The notes beneath the pieces are model-generated. The model was not told the origin of the DNA. It made no database searches and worked only from the letters and a program-made list of their open reading frames with translations. A program made the position numbers and the translations under genes. A DNA stretch of 64,000 nucleotides from an uncultured Faecalibaculum sp. (GTDB lineage Bacteria > Bacillota_I > Bacilli_A > Erysipelotrichales > Erysipelotrichaceae), in the NCBI RefSeq assembly GCF_910588395.1, contig NZ_CAJUPA010000006.1:1-64000 (forward strand). Direction: 5' to 3'. How positions within the stretch are numbered: position 1 is the first letter of the stretch; each line of letters begins with the position of its first letter. Positions 24,692-33,951 of this stretch are shown one piece after another.

Positions 24692-25342
24692 TCAGATGAG
24701 TCCCGCCACACACAGGCACACGAGGACTGCCGTCACCAGGACAAATCCGCCGGCATAGGCATAGCTCTTCCCGGAGGATACCCCGGGATGACTTTCCGGA
24801 GCCAGCCCTCTGCTGCGCAGCACCGTGACCACCGGTTTGTAGATGAACAGTGTTATGCCGCTGTTCAGCCCGCACTTCAGCACATTGAACAGGGCAATCC
24901 AGGGCAGCATCTGCACCACGGCTTCCCGGGGCATGTGGAAGTAAAAGGGGTCCACCACATAGTTCCACAAGGTCATCACCGCCACCTGGCACAGCGATCC
25001 TGCCAGAAGCGCCTTCATGGCACCGGCTTTTGTATGCCAGCGCCTGTAAAGCAAAGCTGCGGTGCAGACAAAGGAAGCCGTGCTCACAATGTTCATCACC
25101 ACATCCACCCAGGTGGCATTGCCGGTGAAGAAAGGTTCCAGACAGCTGGAAATCACTGTGAGCAGCAGGCTGTACCCGGCGCCGAATATGAAACCGGCGA
25201 TGGCGAGAATGGTGTCCTTTCCATCAAACTTGAGAAAAGGAACAGCTGGTACAAGCGGCAGGCGGATCAGCAGTGTGACTGCCAAGCACAAGGCGATGAT
25301 CATGCCCGCAAGAGCGATTTTTCTGGTCGAAAGATGTTTCAT
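24692..25342 (-). CDS. ribU: Riboflavin ECF transporter S-component
   Basis: About 216 residues, six predicted helices. PFLKFDGKDTILAIAGFIFG resembles the substrate segment (LKYDPSD-like) of RibU. Start MKHLSTRK with GGGGAGGT upstream; a longer in-frame start is not supported. An FMN riboswitch in the leader supports riboflavin as substrate. It would be powered by the EcfA1-EcfA2-EcfT module at 6.8-9.3 kb. Confidence 0.88.
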   Translation of the reverse strand: MKHLSTRKIALAGMIIALCLAVTLLIRLPLVPAVPFLKFDGKDTILAIAGFIFGAGYSLLLTVISSCLEPFFTGNATWVDVVMNIVSTASFVCTAALLYRRWHTKAGAMKALLAGSLCQVAVMTLWNYVVDPFYFHMPREAVVQMLPWIALFNVLKCGLNSGITLFIYKPVVTVLRSRGLAPESHPGVSSGKSYAYAGGFVLVTAVLVCLCVAGLI

Positions 25343-25415
25343 ACGTACCTCCCCGTTCGACACGCACCCCGTCAATCTTCGAGGTGCCCATCACGCGAAA
25401 GCGCGTAAAAAAAGC

Positions 25416-25521
25416 TCTTCTTTCATCCAGACTGTCACTGTTGCTGCCGGAGTTTCACCGGCTCGGCCCGAAGGTTCGCGGAGTATACCGCCAGTAGGGA
25501 CTTTCACCCTGCCCTGAAGAT
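25416..25521 (-). promoter_or_regulatory. FMN riboswitch (RFN element)
   Basis: The conserved RFN blocks are present in order on the minus strand: AGGGCAGGGTGAAAGTCCC, TACTGGCGGTA, GAGCCGGTGAAACTCCGGC and ACAGTCTGGATGAAAGAAGA. Downstream, CACCTC could pair with the GAGGT of the ribU binding site, which suggests translational control. FMN excess would lower RibU synthesis. Confidence 0.95.
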
Positions 25522-25535
25522 TTGAGTGCACCATC

Positions 25536-25564
25536 ATGATACCCCGGTGCAAAGACCAGTGCAA
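25536..25564 (-). promoter_or_regulatory. Promoter of the riboswitch-ribU unit
   Basis: TTGCAC (25559-25564), 17-bp spacer, TATCAT (25536-25541) on the minus strand. The start point would fall just before the RFN element. Confidence 0.65.
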
Positions 25565-25617
25565 CCGCAGCATGCCGCTGTCGCTATGCCGTGCGCCGCA
25601 CCTGGGCACCAATCGCA

Positions 25618-25645
25618 GAAAAACCGCCTGGCAATCCAGACGGTT
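25618..25645 (-). terminator. Terminator after the 25662 gene
   Basis: AACCGTCTGG-attg-CCAGGCGGTT followed by TTT on the minus strand. Confidence 0.8.
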
Positions 25646-25661
25646 CTGTATCAGGCTAAGT

Positions 25662-26279
25662 TCACACTTCCGTGGAAAACCGCTTTTCTGCTTCTTCAAA
25701 GCGTTTCTTCTGCAGAAAGTAGTTCAGCAGAAGCACAAACAGAGAGAAGTCCAGATTGGCCGGAAGCCAGGTTTTCAGCAGCAGACATACCGCAATGCTC
25801 AGAACATCCATCAGCAGGTAGTCCCGGATGCCGGCAAAGCGGCTGATGACGCTGTATTTGATGCGGTACTGACTGACCGCCACCACCAGAGCCACAACGC
25901 CCACAATGGCATCCACGGAGAAATTGATGAAATATTCGCCTTCCCACACAGCCTTGGCAAAGAACAGAACCAGGGTCATACAGATTGTTGTGATCATGGA
26001 ACTGATGCGGTACTTGTCCAGTTCCCGGTGTTCATACTCGGTGGCAAACCGCTTGAAAGCCGACTGCCGGCGCCAGGACTTCAGATTGCCCTGATCCAGG
26101 CGGAACTCCTTCATCCGTTCCTCCTCTGTGTATTTCGCCCGCTGCTCCAGATAATACTGGGCATACAAATCCTTTTTCCCTTTGCTCCATTCCTTCCGGT
26201 CAATGGCCTCCAGCATATCGTCACAGTCCAGGAGGCTTTTGTCCGTTGCAGACAGCCAGGGATAGGGCATGGCTGCCAT
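25662..26279 (-). CDS. Hypothetical integral membrane protein
   Basis: 205 residues. A soluble, charged N-terminal half (about 1-95) with KEWSKGKKDLYAQYYLEQRAK, then four hydrophobic segments (ISSMITTICMTLVLFF, AIVGVVALVVAVSQ, LLMDVLSIAVCLLL, LFVLLLNYFL) and a charged C-terminal helix. No family recognised. Its ATG overlaps the aminopeptidase stop (TGATG), so it is translated with it. Confidence 0.72.
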   Translation of the reverse strand: MAAMPYPWLSATDKSLLDCDDMLEAIDRKEWSKGKKDLYAQYYLEQRAKYTEEERMKEFRLDQGNLKSWRRQSAFKRFATEYEHRELDKYRISSMITTICMTLVLFFAKAVWEGEYFINFSVDAIVGVVALVVAVSQYRIKYSVISRFAGIRDYLLMDVLSIAVCLLLKTWLPANLDFSLFVLLLNYFLQKKRFEEAEKRFSTEV

Positions 26280-27598
26280 CAGTCGAACAGTGCTCCTTCG
26301 CTTTCCTGAATCCGGATATCCGTATCAAAGTAGGCTGTCAGACCCTGGATCATATAGGCCGGGTCCTTGGAACCGCCGGTTTCGTAGCTGGAGTGCATGG
26401 CCAGCTGTGCCAGACCGATGTCCACTGCATTGACGGAAACCTGGATGTTGGACAGGTTGCCCAGTGTACTGCCGCCCAGTACATCAGAACGGTTGGCAAA
26501 TGTCTGCACAGGAACGCCGGCAGTGTTCAGAATGGCTGTAAACAGTGCCCGGGAGTAGGCATCTGTGGTGTATTTCTGGTTGGCGCTTTCCTTGATGACA
26601 ATGCCTCCGTTCAGCCAGCTGCAGTTGACCGCATCGGTTTTTTCCGGGTGGTTGGGATGCACGGCGTGTGCGTTGTCACAGGAGACCATGAAGGATTTTG
26701 CCACAGCCTGCAGATACTCTTCCTCTGTGTAGTGCAGACCTGATGCGATTCTCTTCAGCGTGTCCTTCAGGAACGTGCTCATGGCACCCTGCTTGGTGTT
26801 GGAGCCCACTTCCTCGTTGTCCAGACAGCAGTACACATTCACGCTGGCGGGATTGTCGCTGGCAATGAACGCCTTCAGACTTGCAAAGGAGCATTCCAGA
26901 TCATCCAGTTTCGGGCTGGATACGAATTCGTCTTCATAGCCCCAGATTCTGCCGTTTTCCCGGTTCACCAGGAACAGATCCTTGGCCAGAATGTCTTCAG
27001 GCTTCACACCCAGCTCTCTGGCCACCATCGCATCAAATGCGCCTTTTTTCAGGGATCCGGCGGAGAACAGCGGAAGCAGATCCACCTGCCGGTTGAATTT
27101 GTAACCGTCGTTGACCTGCCGGTTGAAGTGGATCGCCACGTTCGGGATCAGCAGAATATCCCGGTCAATGTACAGCAGATGGCTTTTCATGCCGTCGTTT
27201 TCCCGGACATACACACGGCCTGCCACTGTCAGCGGCCGGTCCAGCCAGGTGGAATCGATCATGCCGCCATAGGCTTCCACGTCCAGACGCAGATATTCAT
27301 TCGGGCCTTCCAGTTCCGAAACGGATTTTACCTTGTAGGTGGGAGAATCCGAATGAGCCGCTGTCATCTGGAAATGGAAATCCTGAATGTCACTGCCTGT
27401 CTTGAATGCAATCAGGCTGCTTCCATTCCGGGTAGTGTAATACCGGCCGCCGGGCTGAACGCTCCAGCTTTTTCCTTCCGGCAGATATGTGAATCCTTCC
27501 TGATCCAAATATTCCCGCACCGTGTGAATGGTGTGGAACATGCTGGGTGACCTGCGGATGAATTCAGTCAGCTCGCGGGCTGTTTCCAAATAATTCAT
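26279..27598 (-). CDS. M18-family aminopeptidase
   Basis: 439 residues. Metal ligands are visible in MTAAHSDSPTYKVK, LDNEEVGSNTKQGA and the C-terminal AMHSSYETGG; DNAHAVHPNH is also typical. The family removes N-terminal Asp/Glu or other residues from peptides in the cytosol, as a zinc dodecamer. Good binding site (GGAGGAACTTACACT). The gene next to an amino-acid permease suggests a role in peptide nutrition. Confidence 0.93.
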   Translation of the reverse strand: MNYLETARELTEFIRRSPSMFHTIHTVREYLDQEGFTYLPEGKSWSVQPGGRYYTTRNGSSLIAFKTGSDIQDFHFQMTAAHSDSPTYKVKSVSELEGPNEYLRLDVEAYGGMIDSTWLDRPLTVAGRVYVRENDGMKSHLLYIDRDILLIPNVAIHFNRQVNDGYKFNRQVDLLPLFSAGSLKKGAFDAMVARELGVKPEDILAKDLFLVNRENGRIWGYEDEFVSSPKLDDLECSFASLKAFIASDNPASVNVYCCLDNEEVGSNTKQGAMSTFLKDTLKRIASGLHYTEEEYLQAVAKSFMVSCDNAHAVHPNHPEKTDAVNCSWLNGGIVIKESANQKYTTDAYSRALFTAILNTAGVPVQTFANRSDVLGGSTLGNLSNIQVSVNAVDIGLAQLAMHSSYETGGSKDPAYMIQGLTAYFDTDIRIQESEGALFD

Positions 27599-27721
27599 AG
27601 TGTAAGTTCCTCCTTTTGAAAGTTTAGCATTTCCGGCATGGTTTGTCCCTCAGATGCACGCTGTCTGCAGCGTTCGGAGGCACCCCGGCTGCCAATGAAA
27701 CCACAGGATGCCGTATAAAAC

Positions 27722-27744
27722 AAAAGGAAGCACGAAGCTTCCTT
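27722..27744 (-). terminator. Terminator after the APC permease
   Basis: AAGGAAGC-ttcgt-GCTTCCTT then TTGTTTT on the minus strand. Confidence 0.75.
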
Positions 27745-27769
27745 CCATCCTTATTGAGACTGCAGCGGA

Positions 27770-29401
27770 TTACGCGCCTTTTTCGTCTTCCCGCTTGCGG
27801 ATCATGGGCATGATCATACCCAGCAGCAGGTATACGATCGGAGCAGCGATGTTCAGTACAGTACGTCCCATGTCAGACAGGTCGATGGTGCCCATCAGGC
27901 AGCAGGCTGCAGTGACGAAGAAGCACCATACACCGAAGAACAGTGCCACACCGTTGTTTTTGACGAACTCGTATTCCCGGGGGAATCTGGAGCTCTGACG
28001 GCGCAGCATGATGTAGGCGAAGAATACCCACAGATAACGCATCGGCATGCAGACGGAGTTCAGACGGGTCAGCCATGTGATGACGTCAGCGGCACCGGTT
28101 CCCATCAGCTGAATGGCAATGATGGATCCGGACAGAACCACGATCAGCAGGATACCGTTTGTGTAGGCACCGTAGGCGTTCTGCTTGAGCAGAGCCTTCG
28201 GAACATACTGACGTGCGTTCTCGTCGTCCAGCAGCATCCGCAGGGGAGCATCGATGGACAGAGTCAGTGTGGAGAACTGGCCGATGGCGTTGCAGGCACC
28301 ATACAGAATGACAAACAGGTTGCCCACGCTGTACAGACCGCCAAGCTCGCGCATGGCTTCATACTGGCCGTTGGCGATGAAGCCGGTGCTTGTCATGGCC
28401 ATTGCGAAGTCCTGACCGGCTGCAGGTGTTACCCAGCCGTTGATCACGGCAGGATCCACACCCGCAGTTCCGGCTGCAGCTACAGCTTCCTTGATGGTGG
28501 CTGCATTCTGTCCCAGAGCGAATACCTGGAAAGAGCTGCCTGCTGCAACTTCAGCACCGGCGATGGTTCCGTCGGCTGCCACTGTCATTGTGACAGGGGA
28601 GAATACCAGAGCCATGGCGATGGTTCCCAGAATGGCGCAGACCATGACCATGATCGCCAGTGCAATCATACCCTTCGGGAAGTTCTTCGCAGGGTTGTCG
28701 ACTTTGTTTACGTAAGGAGAGATCTTTTCGCATCCACCGACAGCAAAGACCAGAATCGACAGCGATGTGAAGTACTGCACGTTGAACTGCGGAATGATGT
28801 TTTCCCAGCTCCAGTCAATGTTGGAGAAGCTGGCAGCCGGGTTGATTGCCGGTGCTGCAAACATCATCAGAATGTACAGCAGCGACATGGCAAACATGGT
28901 GGTGCCGGCCAGAGAAGCCAGAGGCTTCAGAACGCTCAGACCGCGCGTGGCGATCCAGCAGAACAGCAGGAAGACCACTGCAGTGGCGAGCTGAACCTGC
29001 CATGTGGGCAGCGCATCATACCAGGAGTTTTTCAGGAACATCCAGGCCAGGGCTTTCAGACCGCCGGAACCTTTGGATGCAATGTAAGGAATGTGAACTA
29101 CCCAGTAAGTGTAACCTGCATAATAGGCAAGCTTCGGATTGGTGGTTTCCAGAACCCAGGAGGTAACGCCTCCACCAAGATTTTTGAAGGCCGAACCCAG
29201 TTCGCCGACCATCAGAGCGTACGGTACGAAGTACAGAACAAACATCAGGATCCAGGAAAAGATAACCTGTGTTCCGTTGAAATAGCCGAATCCGTTGACG
29301 ACATTTCCGAATCCCCATACCGTTGAGAACGCCATAAACGCCAGAGTGGACCAGGTCATTTTCCTGGTACTGGCGCTTTTGGCTCCCGTATTGTTGGACA
29401 T
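27770..29401 (-). CDS. APC-family amino acid permease
   Basis: About 543 residues with 12 or more hydrophobic helices. The N-terminal TLAFMAFSTVWGFGNVVNGF is the broken first helix of the LeuT-fold family. A long soluble insertion (from about 285 to 365) lies between helices. Start MSNNTGAK with AGGAG upstream. Substrate not assignable; glutamate/GABA-type or other amino acid exchange is possible. Transcription start region has two direct repeats that likely bind a regulator. Confidence 0.88.
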   Translation of the reverse strand: MSNNTGAKSASTRKMTWSTLAFMAFSTVWGFGNVVNGFGYFNGTQVIFSWILMFVLYFVPYALMVGELGSAFKNLGGGVTSWVLETTNPKLAYYAGYTYWVVHIPYIASKGSGGLKALAWMFLKNSWYDALPTWQVQLATAVVFLLFCWIATRGLSVLKPLASLAGTTMFAMSLLYILMMFAAPAINPAASFSNIDWSWENIIPQFNVQYFTSLSILVFAVGGCEKISPYVNKVDNPAKNFPKGMIALAIMVMVCAILGTIAMALVFSPVTMTVAADGTIAGAEVAAGSSFQVFALGQNAATIKEAVAAAGTAGVDPAVINGWVTPAAGQDFAMAMTSTGFIANGQYEAMRELGGLYSVGNLFVILYGACNAIGQFSTLTLSIDAPLRMLLDDENARQYVPKALLKQNAYGAYTNGILLIVVLSGSIIAIQLMGTGAADVITWLTRLNSVCMPMRYLWVFFAYIMLRRQSSRFPREYEFVKNNGVALFFGVWCFFVTAACCLMGTIDLSDMGRTVLNIAAPIVYLLLGMIMPMIRKREDEKGA

Positions 29402-29455
29402 ACTGAACTCCTTTCTCATTGTTCCATTTAATGGAAACACGATTGAAACGTATTG

Positions 29456-29508
29456 TCAAAGAATTGTGGGTGCATCGTGGCGGTTTCGTACATTTTTCAA
29501 AGAATTGT
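29456..29508 (-). promoter_or_regulatory. Direct-repeat operator and promoter of the permease
   Basis: Two identical 12-bp copies of ACAATTCTTTGA (minus strand; 29456-29467 and 29497-29508) start 41 bp apart, about four helical turns. The copy nearer the gene overlaps a TTGACA -35 box; the -10 17 bp on is poor (TTCCAT). This suggests activation or repression by a factor bound on one face of the DNA. Confidence 0.6.
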
Positions 29509-29532
29509 AAATCGTTTTCATCATAAGTGAAG

Positions 29533-29553
29533 AAAAAAGCCCCGAAGGGCTTT
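29533..29553 (-). terminator. Terminator of tuf
   Basis: AAAGCCC-ttc-GGGCTTT followed by TTTC on the minus strand closes the str operon. Confidence 0.85.
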
Positions 29554-29563
29554 GTCTGTTTAT

Positions 29564-30748
29564 TTAAGCTACGATCTCGGTTACGTTACCGGCACCAACA
29601 GTGTGGCCGCCTTCACGGATGGAGAACTTTGTACCGTTTTCCAGAGCGATCGGAGCGATCAGCTCAACGTTCATTTCAACGTTGTCGCCAGGCATAACCA
29701 TGTCTGTGCCTTCCGGCAGTGTGATGACACCGGTTACGTCAGTTGTACGGAAGTAGAACTGAGGACGGTAGTTGGAAACGAACGGTGTGTGACGTCCGCC
29801 TTCATCCTTGCTCAGTACATATACCTGTGCCTTGAAGGTTGTGTGGGGGTGTACAGAAGCCGGCTTTGCCAGACACTGGCCACGCTGGATTTCGTCACGT
29901 GCAACACCACGCAGCAGAGCACCGATGTTGTCACCAGCCTGTGCTTCGTCCAGCTGCTTGTGGAACATTTCCAGACCTGTCAGTACGGATTTGCGGGTCG
30001 GCTTGATACCAACGATTTCAACTTCGTCACCCAGGTGAGCTGTACCACGTTCAACACGTCCGGTAGCAACTGTACCACGGCCGGAAATGGTCATTACGTC
30101 TTCGACAGCCATCAGGAACGGCTTGTCTGTTTCACGTACGGGATCGGGAATCCAGGAGTCAACAGCTTCCATCAGTTCGTCAATGGAGCCTGTGTACTTC
30201 GGATCGCCTTCCAGAGCCTTCAGAGCGGAACCGCGGATGATCGGAGTTTCGTCGCCATCGAAGCCATATTCGTTCAGCAGTTCACGAACTTCCATTTCAA
30301 CCAGGTCGATCAGCTCTTCGTCATCAACCATGTCGCACTTGTTCAGGTAAACAACGATGTAGGGAACGCCTACCTGACGGGCCAGCAGGATGTGCTCGCG
30401 AGTCTGAGGCATCGGGCCGTCGGAAGCGGCTACAACCAGGATGGCGCCGTCCATCTGAGCAGCACCGGTGATCATGTTCTTTACATAGTCAGCGTGGCCC
30501 GGGCAGTCAACGTGTGCATAGTGACGGTTTTCTGTCTGGTATTCAACGTGTGCAGTGTTGATGGTGATACCGCGTTCCTTTTCTTCGGGAGCGCCGTCGA
30601 TTTCATCGTAGGCAGTAGCCTTGGCCATGCCCTTTTCACCCAGCACTTTGGTGATGGCAGCGGTCAGCGTTGTCTTGCCGTGGTCAACGTGGCCGATGGT
30701 GCCGATATTTACGTGAGTTTTACTTCTGTCAAATTTTTCCTTAGCCAT
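29564..30748 (-). CDS. tuf: Elongation factor Tu
   Basis: 394 residues. G1 GHVDHGKT (19-26), DCPGHADY, NKCD, and domain II/III signatures (GRGTVATGRVERG, CLAKPASVHPHT). Delivers aminoacyl-tRNA to the ribosome. Last gene of the str operon, GGAGG in front; an imperfect hairpin lies in the 79-bp gap after fusA. Confidence 0.99.
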   Translation of the reverse strand: MAKEKFDRSKTHVNIGTIGHVDHGKTTLTAAITKVLGEKGMAKATAYDEIDGAPEEKERGITINTAHVEYQTENRHYAHVDCPGHADYVKNMITGAAQMDGAILVVAASDGPMPQTREHILLARQVGVPYIVVYLNKCDMVDDEELIDLVEMEVRELLNEYGFDGDETPIIRGSALKALEGDPKYTGSIDELMEAVDSWIPDPVRETDKPFLMAVEDVMTISGRGTVATGRVERGTAHLGDEVEIVGIKPTRKSVLTGLEMFHKQLDEAQAGDNIGALLRGVARDEIQRGQCLAKPASVHPHTTFKAQVYVLSKDEGGRHTPFVSNYRPQFYFRTTDVTGVITLPEGTDMVMPGDNVEMNVELIAPIALENGTKFSIREGGHTVGAGNVTEIVA

Positions 30749-30827
30749 TTGATTTCCTCCTGTTTTGAAAATATCCGGTCTTTCTCATTTTATTGCAGCC
30801 TTTGGATAAAGGCAACTGAAACCGGTG

Positions 30828-32900
30828 CTAGTTGGACGCGCTTTCCTTGATGATCTTCTCGGAAATGCTCTTGGGAACCTCGGAATAGTGGTCGAACTTC
30901 ATGGAATAGTTTCCACGGCCCTGTGTGAAGGAACGCAGATCCGTTACGTAGCCGAACATTTCCGACAGCGGGATCATGGCGCGGACGATGACTGCATTGC
31001 CGCGTTCCTCCTGCTCGGTGATCTGACCGCGGCGGCTGGAAACGTCACCCATGACAGAACCCAGATATTCAGCGGGAGCAGTCACTTCCACGAACATGAT
31101 GGGTTCCAGCAGAACAGGCTTGCACTTCTTGGCGGCTTCTTTCAGCGCCATGGATGCAGCGATCTTGAACGCCATTTCACTGGAGTCAACATCGTGGTAG
31201 GAACCGTCAAACAGAGTGGCTTTCACATCAATGACGGGATAGCCGGCAATCATGCCGTTGTCCAGGGCATCCACCAGCCCTTCGTTTGTCGGCTTGATGA
31301 ATTCCCGGGGAACGGTGCCGCCCACTACAGCATCCACGAATTCGAATCCCTTGCCTTCGTTGGGCTCGAACCGGATCCATACGTGACCGTACTGACCCTT
31401 GCCACCGGACTGACGGATGTACTTGCCTTCGCACTCGGCGGATTCGCGGATTGTTTCACGGTAGGCTACCTGCGGCTTGCCCACATTGGCTTCCACTTTG
31501 AACTCACGGCGCAGACGGTCAACGATGATGTCCAGGTGAAGTTCACCGACACCGGCGATGATGGTCTGTCCGGTTTCTTCATTGGTGTATGTCTTGAACG
31601 TGGGGTCTTCCTCTGCCAGCTTGGCAAGCGCCAGACCCATTTTGTCCTGGTCGGCCTTTGTCTTGGGTTCCAGGGACAGTTCAATAACCGGTTCCGGGAA
31701 TTCCATGGATTCCAGGATGATCGGGTTCTTTTCGTCGCACAGCGTATCGCCGGTTGTGGTGTTCTTCAGACCAACAGCCGCAGCGATGTCACCGGCATAA
31801 ACCTCGGAGATTTCCTTACGGGCGTTGGCATGCATCTGCACGATACGGCCGAAACGTTCCTTCTTGCCCTTGGAGGAGTTCAGAACATAGCTGCCGGCTG
31901 TCGCCTTTCCGGAATATACACGGAAGAAGGACAGTTTGCCCACGAAGGGGTCGGCGGCGATTTTGAACGCCAGAGCGGAGAAAGGTTCGTCGTCAGAGGC
32001 ATGACGCTGTTCGGCTTCGCCATCCAGTGTGGTACCGTTGATGGAAGGAATGTCCAGGGGGCTGGGCAGGTAGTCCACTACCGCATCCAGAACCATCTGC
32101 ACGCCTTTGTTCTTGTAGGCGGATCCGCACAGAACCGGGAAGAAATCGCCGTTGCAGACCGCAATGCGCAGTACACGCTTGATTTCTTCAATGGAAGGCT
32201 CTTCCCCTTCCAGAACCTGCATCATCAGGTCCTCATCGTAGTCTGCCAGGTACTCCAGCAGCTTCATGCGGTATTCTTCCGTCAGATCCTGCAGATCTTC
32301 GGGAACGTCCGTGACTTCGATGTTGGTGCCCAGATCGTTGGTGTAGATTTCAGCCTTGCGTTCGATGATGTCCACAATGCCCTTGAATGTGCTTTCTGCA
32401 CCGATCGGCAGCTGAATGGGGCAGGATTTTGCGCCCAGACGGTCAATGATCGTGTTGCAGGACATGAGGAAGTCCGCACCGATGGCGTCCATCTTGTTGA
32501 CGAATACGATACGGGGAACGTTGTATTCAGTAGCCTGACGCCATACAGTCTCGGTCTGAGGCTCAACGCCGGCTTTGGCATCCAGAACCGTGACCGCACC
32601 ATCCAGCACGCGCAGGGAGCGCTCTACTTCAACGGTGAAGTCAACGTGACCCGGAGTATCGATGATGTTGATCCGGTGGCCTTTCCAGAATGCTGTGGTG
32701 GCCGCGGATGTGATGGTGATGCCCCGTTCCTGTTCCTGGGCCATCCAGTCCATCGTCGAGGCGCCATCATGGGTCTCACCCATTTTGTGGTTGACGCCAG
32801 TGTAGTACAGGATACGCTCGGTGGTCGTCGTTTTTCCGGCGTCGATGTGCGCCATGATTCCGATGTTGCGGGTATCCTTCAGAGAGACTTCTCTAGGCAT
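30828..32900 (-). CDS. fusA: Elongation factor G
   Basis: 690 residues. P-loop AHIDAGKT (17-24), DTPGHVDFTVEVERSLRVLD, NKMDAIGADF, and domain IV GKGQYGHVWIRFEP. Translocase and recycling factor. Position rpsL-rpsG-fusA-tuf is canonical. Confidence 0.99.
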   Translation of the reverse strand: MPREVSLKDTRNIGIMAHIDAGKTTTTERILYYTGVNHKMGETHDGASTMDWMAQEQERGITITSAATTAFWKGHRINIIDTPGHVDFTVEVERSLRVLDGAVTVLDAKAGVEPQTETVWRQATEYNVPRIVFVNKMDAIGADFLMSCNTIIDRLGAKSCPIQLPIGAESTFKGIVDIIERKAEIYTNDLGTNIEVTDVPEDLQDLTEEYRMKLLEYLADYDEDLMMQVLEGEEPSIEEIKRVLRIAVCNGDFFPVLCGSAYKNKGVQMVLDAVVDYLPSPLDIPSINGTTLDGEAEQRHASDDEPFSALAFKIAADPFVGKLSFFRVYSGKATAGSYVLNSSKGKKERFGRIVQMHANARKEISEVYAGDIAAAVGLKNTTTGDTLCDEKNPIILESMEFPEPVIELSLEPKTKADQDKMGLALAKLAEEDPTFKTYTNEETGQTIIAGVGELHLDIIVDRLRREFKVEANVGKPQVAYRETIRESAECEGKYIRQSGGKGQYGHVWIRFEPNEGKGFEFVDAVVGGTVPREFIKPTNEGLVDALDNGMIAGYPVIDVKATLFDGSYHDVDSSEMAFKIAASMALKEAAKKCKPVLLEPIMFVEVTAPAEYLGSVMGDVSSRRGQITEQEERGNAVIVRAMIPLSEMFGYVTDLRSFTQGRGNYSMKFDHYSEVPKSISEKIIKESASN

Positions 32901-32921
32901 ATGTCTGTTCCTTCCTAGTGA

Positions 32922-33392
32922 TTACCAGCGGTAGTGAGCGAATGCCTTGTTGGCTTCTGCCATCTTGTGAACGGATTCACGTTTCTTGACGCTTGCACCG
33001 GTGTTGTTGGCAGCATCGATGATTTCGGCAGCCAGACGCTGTTCCATGGTCTTTTCGTTGCGCAGACGGGCATAGTTTACCAGCCAGCGCAGACCCAGAG
33101 TCAGGCGGCGCTCATCGGATACTTCAACAGGTACCTGGTAGTTGGCACCGCCCACGCGGCGCAGCTTCAGCTCCAGCTGAGGCATTACGTTTTCCAGAGC
33201 CTGTTCGAAGACTTCCATCGGCTGCTTGCCGGTCTTCACTTCCACGATGTCAAATGCATTGTACAGAATGTTCTGTGCGGTTCCGCGCTTGCCATCCAGC
33301 ATGATCTTGTTGATCAGACGGGTAACGAGCTTGGAGTTGTAAATGGGATCCACCAGAACGTCACGTTTTGCGATGTGTCCTTTTCTCGGCAT
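32922..33392 (-). CDS. rpsG: 30S ribosomal protein S7
   Basis: 156 residues starting MPRKGHIAKRDVLVDPIY; RVGGANYQVPVEV and AEANKAFAHYRW are typical. Nucleates the 30S head. Confidence 0.98.
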   Translation of the reverse strand: MPRKGHIAKRDVLVDPIYNSKLVTRLINKIMLDGKRGTAQNILYNAFDIVEVKTGKQPMEVFEQALENVMPQLELKLRRVGGANYQVPVEVSDERRLTLGLRWLVNYARLRNEKTMEQRLAAEIIDAANNTGASVKKRESVHKMAEANKAFAHYRW

Positions 33393-33406
33393 GTCAGTTC
33401 TCCTTC

Positions 33407-33820
33407 CTACTTCTTCGGCTTCTTGGTGCCGTACAGGGAGCGGGACTGTTTGCGGTCGTTGACGCCGGCGCAGTCCAGAGTGCCGCGGACAATGTGGTAG
33501 CGGACACCAGGCAGGTCCTTGACACGGCCGCCGCGGATCAGCACAACGGAGTGCTCCTGCAGGTTGTGGCCGATTCCGGGGATATATGCGGTAACTTCCA
33601 TTCCGTTGGACAGACGCACACGGGCGTATTTGCGGAGAGCGGAGTTAGGTTTCTTCGGGGTCATCGTTCCGACACGGGTGCAGACGCCGCGCTTCTGAGG
33701 AGAAGACAGGTTGGTCGGACGGGATTTCAGAGAGTTGTATCCGCGGTTCAGAGCCGGGGACTTGGAAACATTTTCCCCTGCCTTGCGGCCTTTGCGGATC
33801 AACTGGTTGATTGTAGGCAT
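33407..33820 (-). CDS. rpsL: 30S ribosomal protein S12
   Basis: 137 residues from MPTINQLIRKGRK. The decoding loops TPKKPNSALRKYARV and RGGRVKDLPGVRYH keep the lysines whose change gives streptomycin resistance, so the gene looks streptomycin-sensitive at these sites. An upstream in-frame ATG lies in the leader and is rejected; AAGGAGATCACCTG precedes the chosen start. Confidence 0.98.
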   Translation of the reverse strand: MPTINQLIRKGRKAGENVSKSPALNRGYNSLKSRPTNLSSPQKRGVCTRVGTMTPKKPNSALRKYARVRLSNGMEVTAYIPGIGHNLQEHSVVLIRGGRVKDLPGVRYHIVRGTLDCAGVNDRKQSRSLYGTKKPKK

Positions 33821-33886
33821 CAGGTGATCTCCTTTCTGATCATATGAGGTACACGAACCCGGGCGGTTCATTGCTGGCCCGATAGA

Positions 33887-33912
33887 AAAGGCTCAGCGTA
33901 TGAGCCTTTGCG
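33887..33912 (-). promoter_or_regulatory. Possible attenuator hairpin in the rpsL leader
   Basis: AAAGGCTCA-tacgc-TGAGCCTTT then TCTAT lies between the promoter and the rpsL binding site. The stem is strong but the T-run is short, so premature termination or a protein-binding role is possible. Confidence 0.45.
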
Positions 33913-33922
33913 TACAGATGAG

Positions 33923-33951
33923 AGTATAGCAGGATGTCCGGTCCAGTGCAA
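33923..33951 (-). promoter_or_regulatory. str operon promoter
   Basis: Minus strand TTGCAC (33946-33951), 17-bp spacer, TATACT (33923-33928): a near-consensus vegetative promoter about 100 bp before rpsL. Confidence 0.75.

Noticed and set aside
30825..32918. A 697-codon open frame on the plus strand, antisense to fusA
   Set aside because: It mirrors the codon pattern of fusA, has no binding site and no recognisable domains; GC-rich codon use keeps the antisense frame open.
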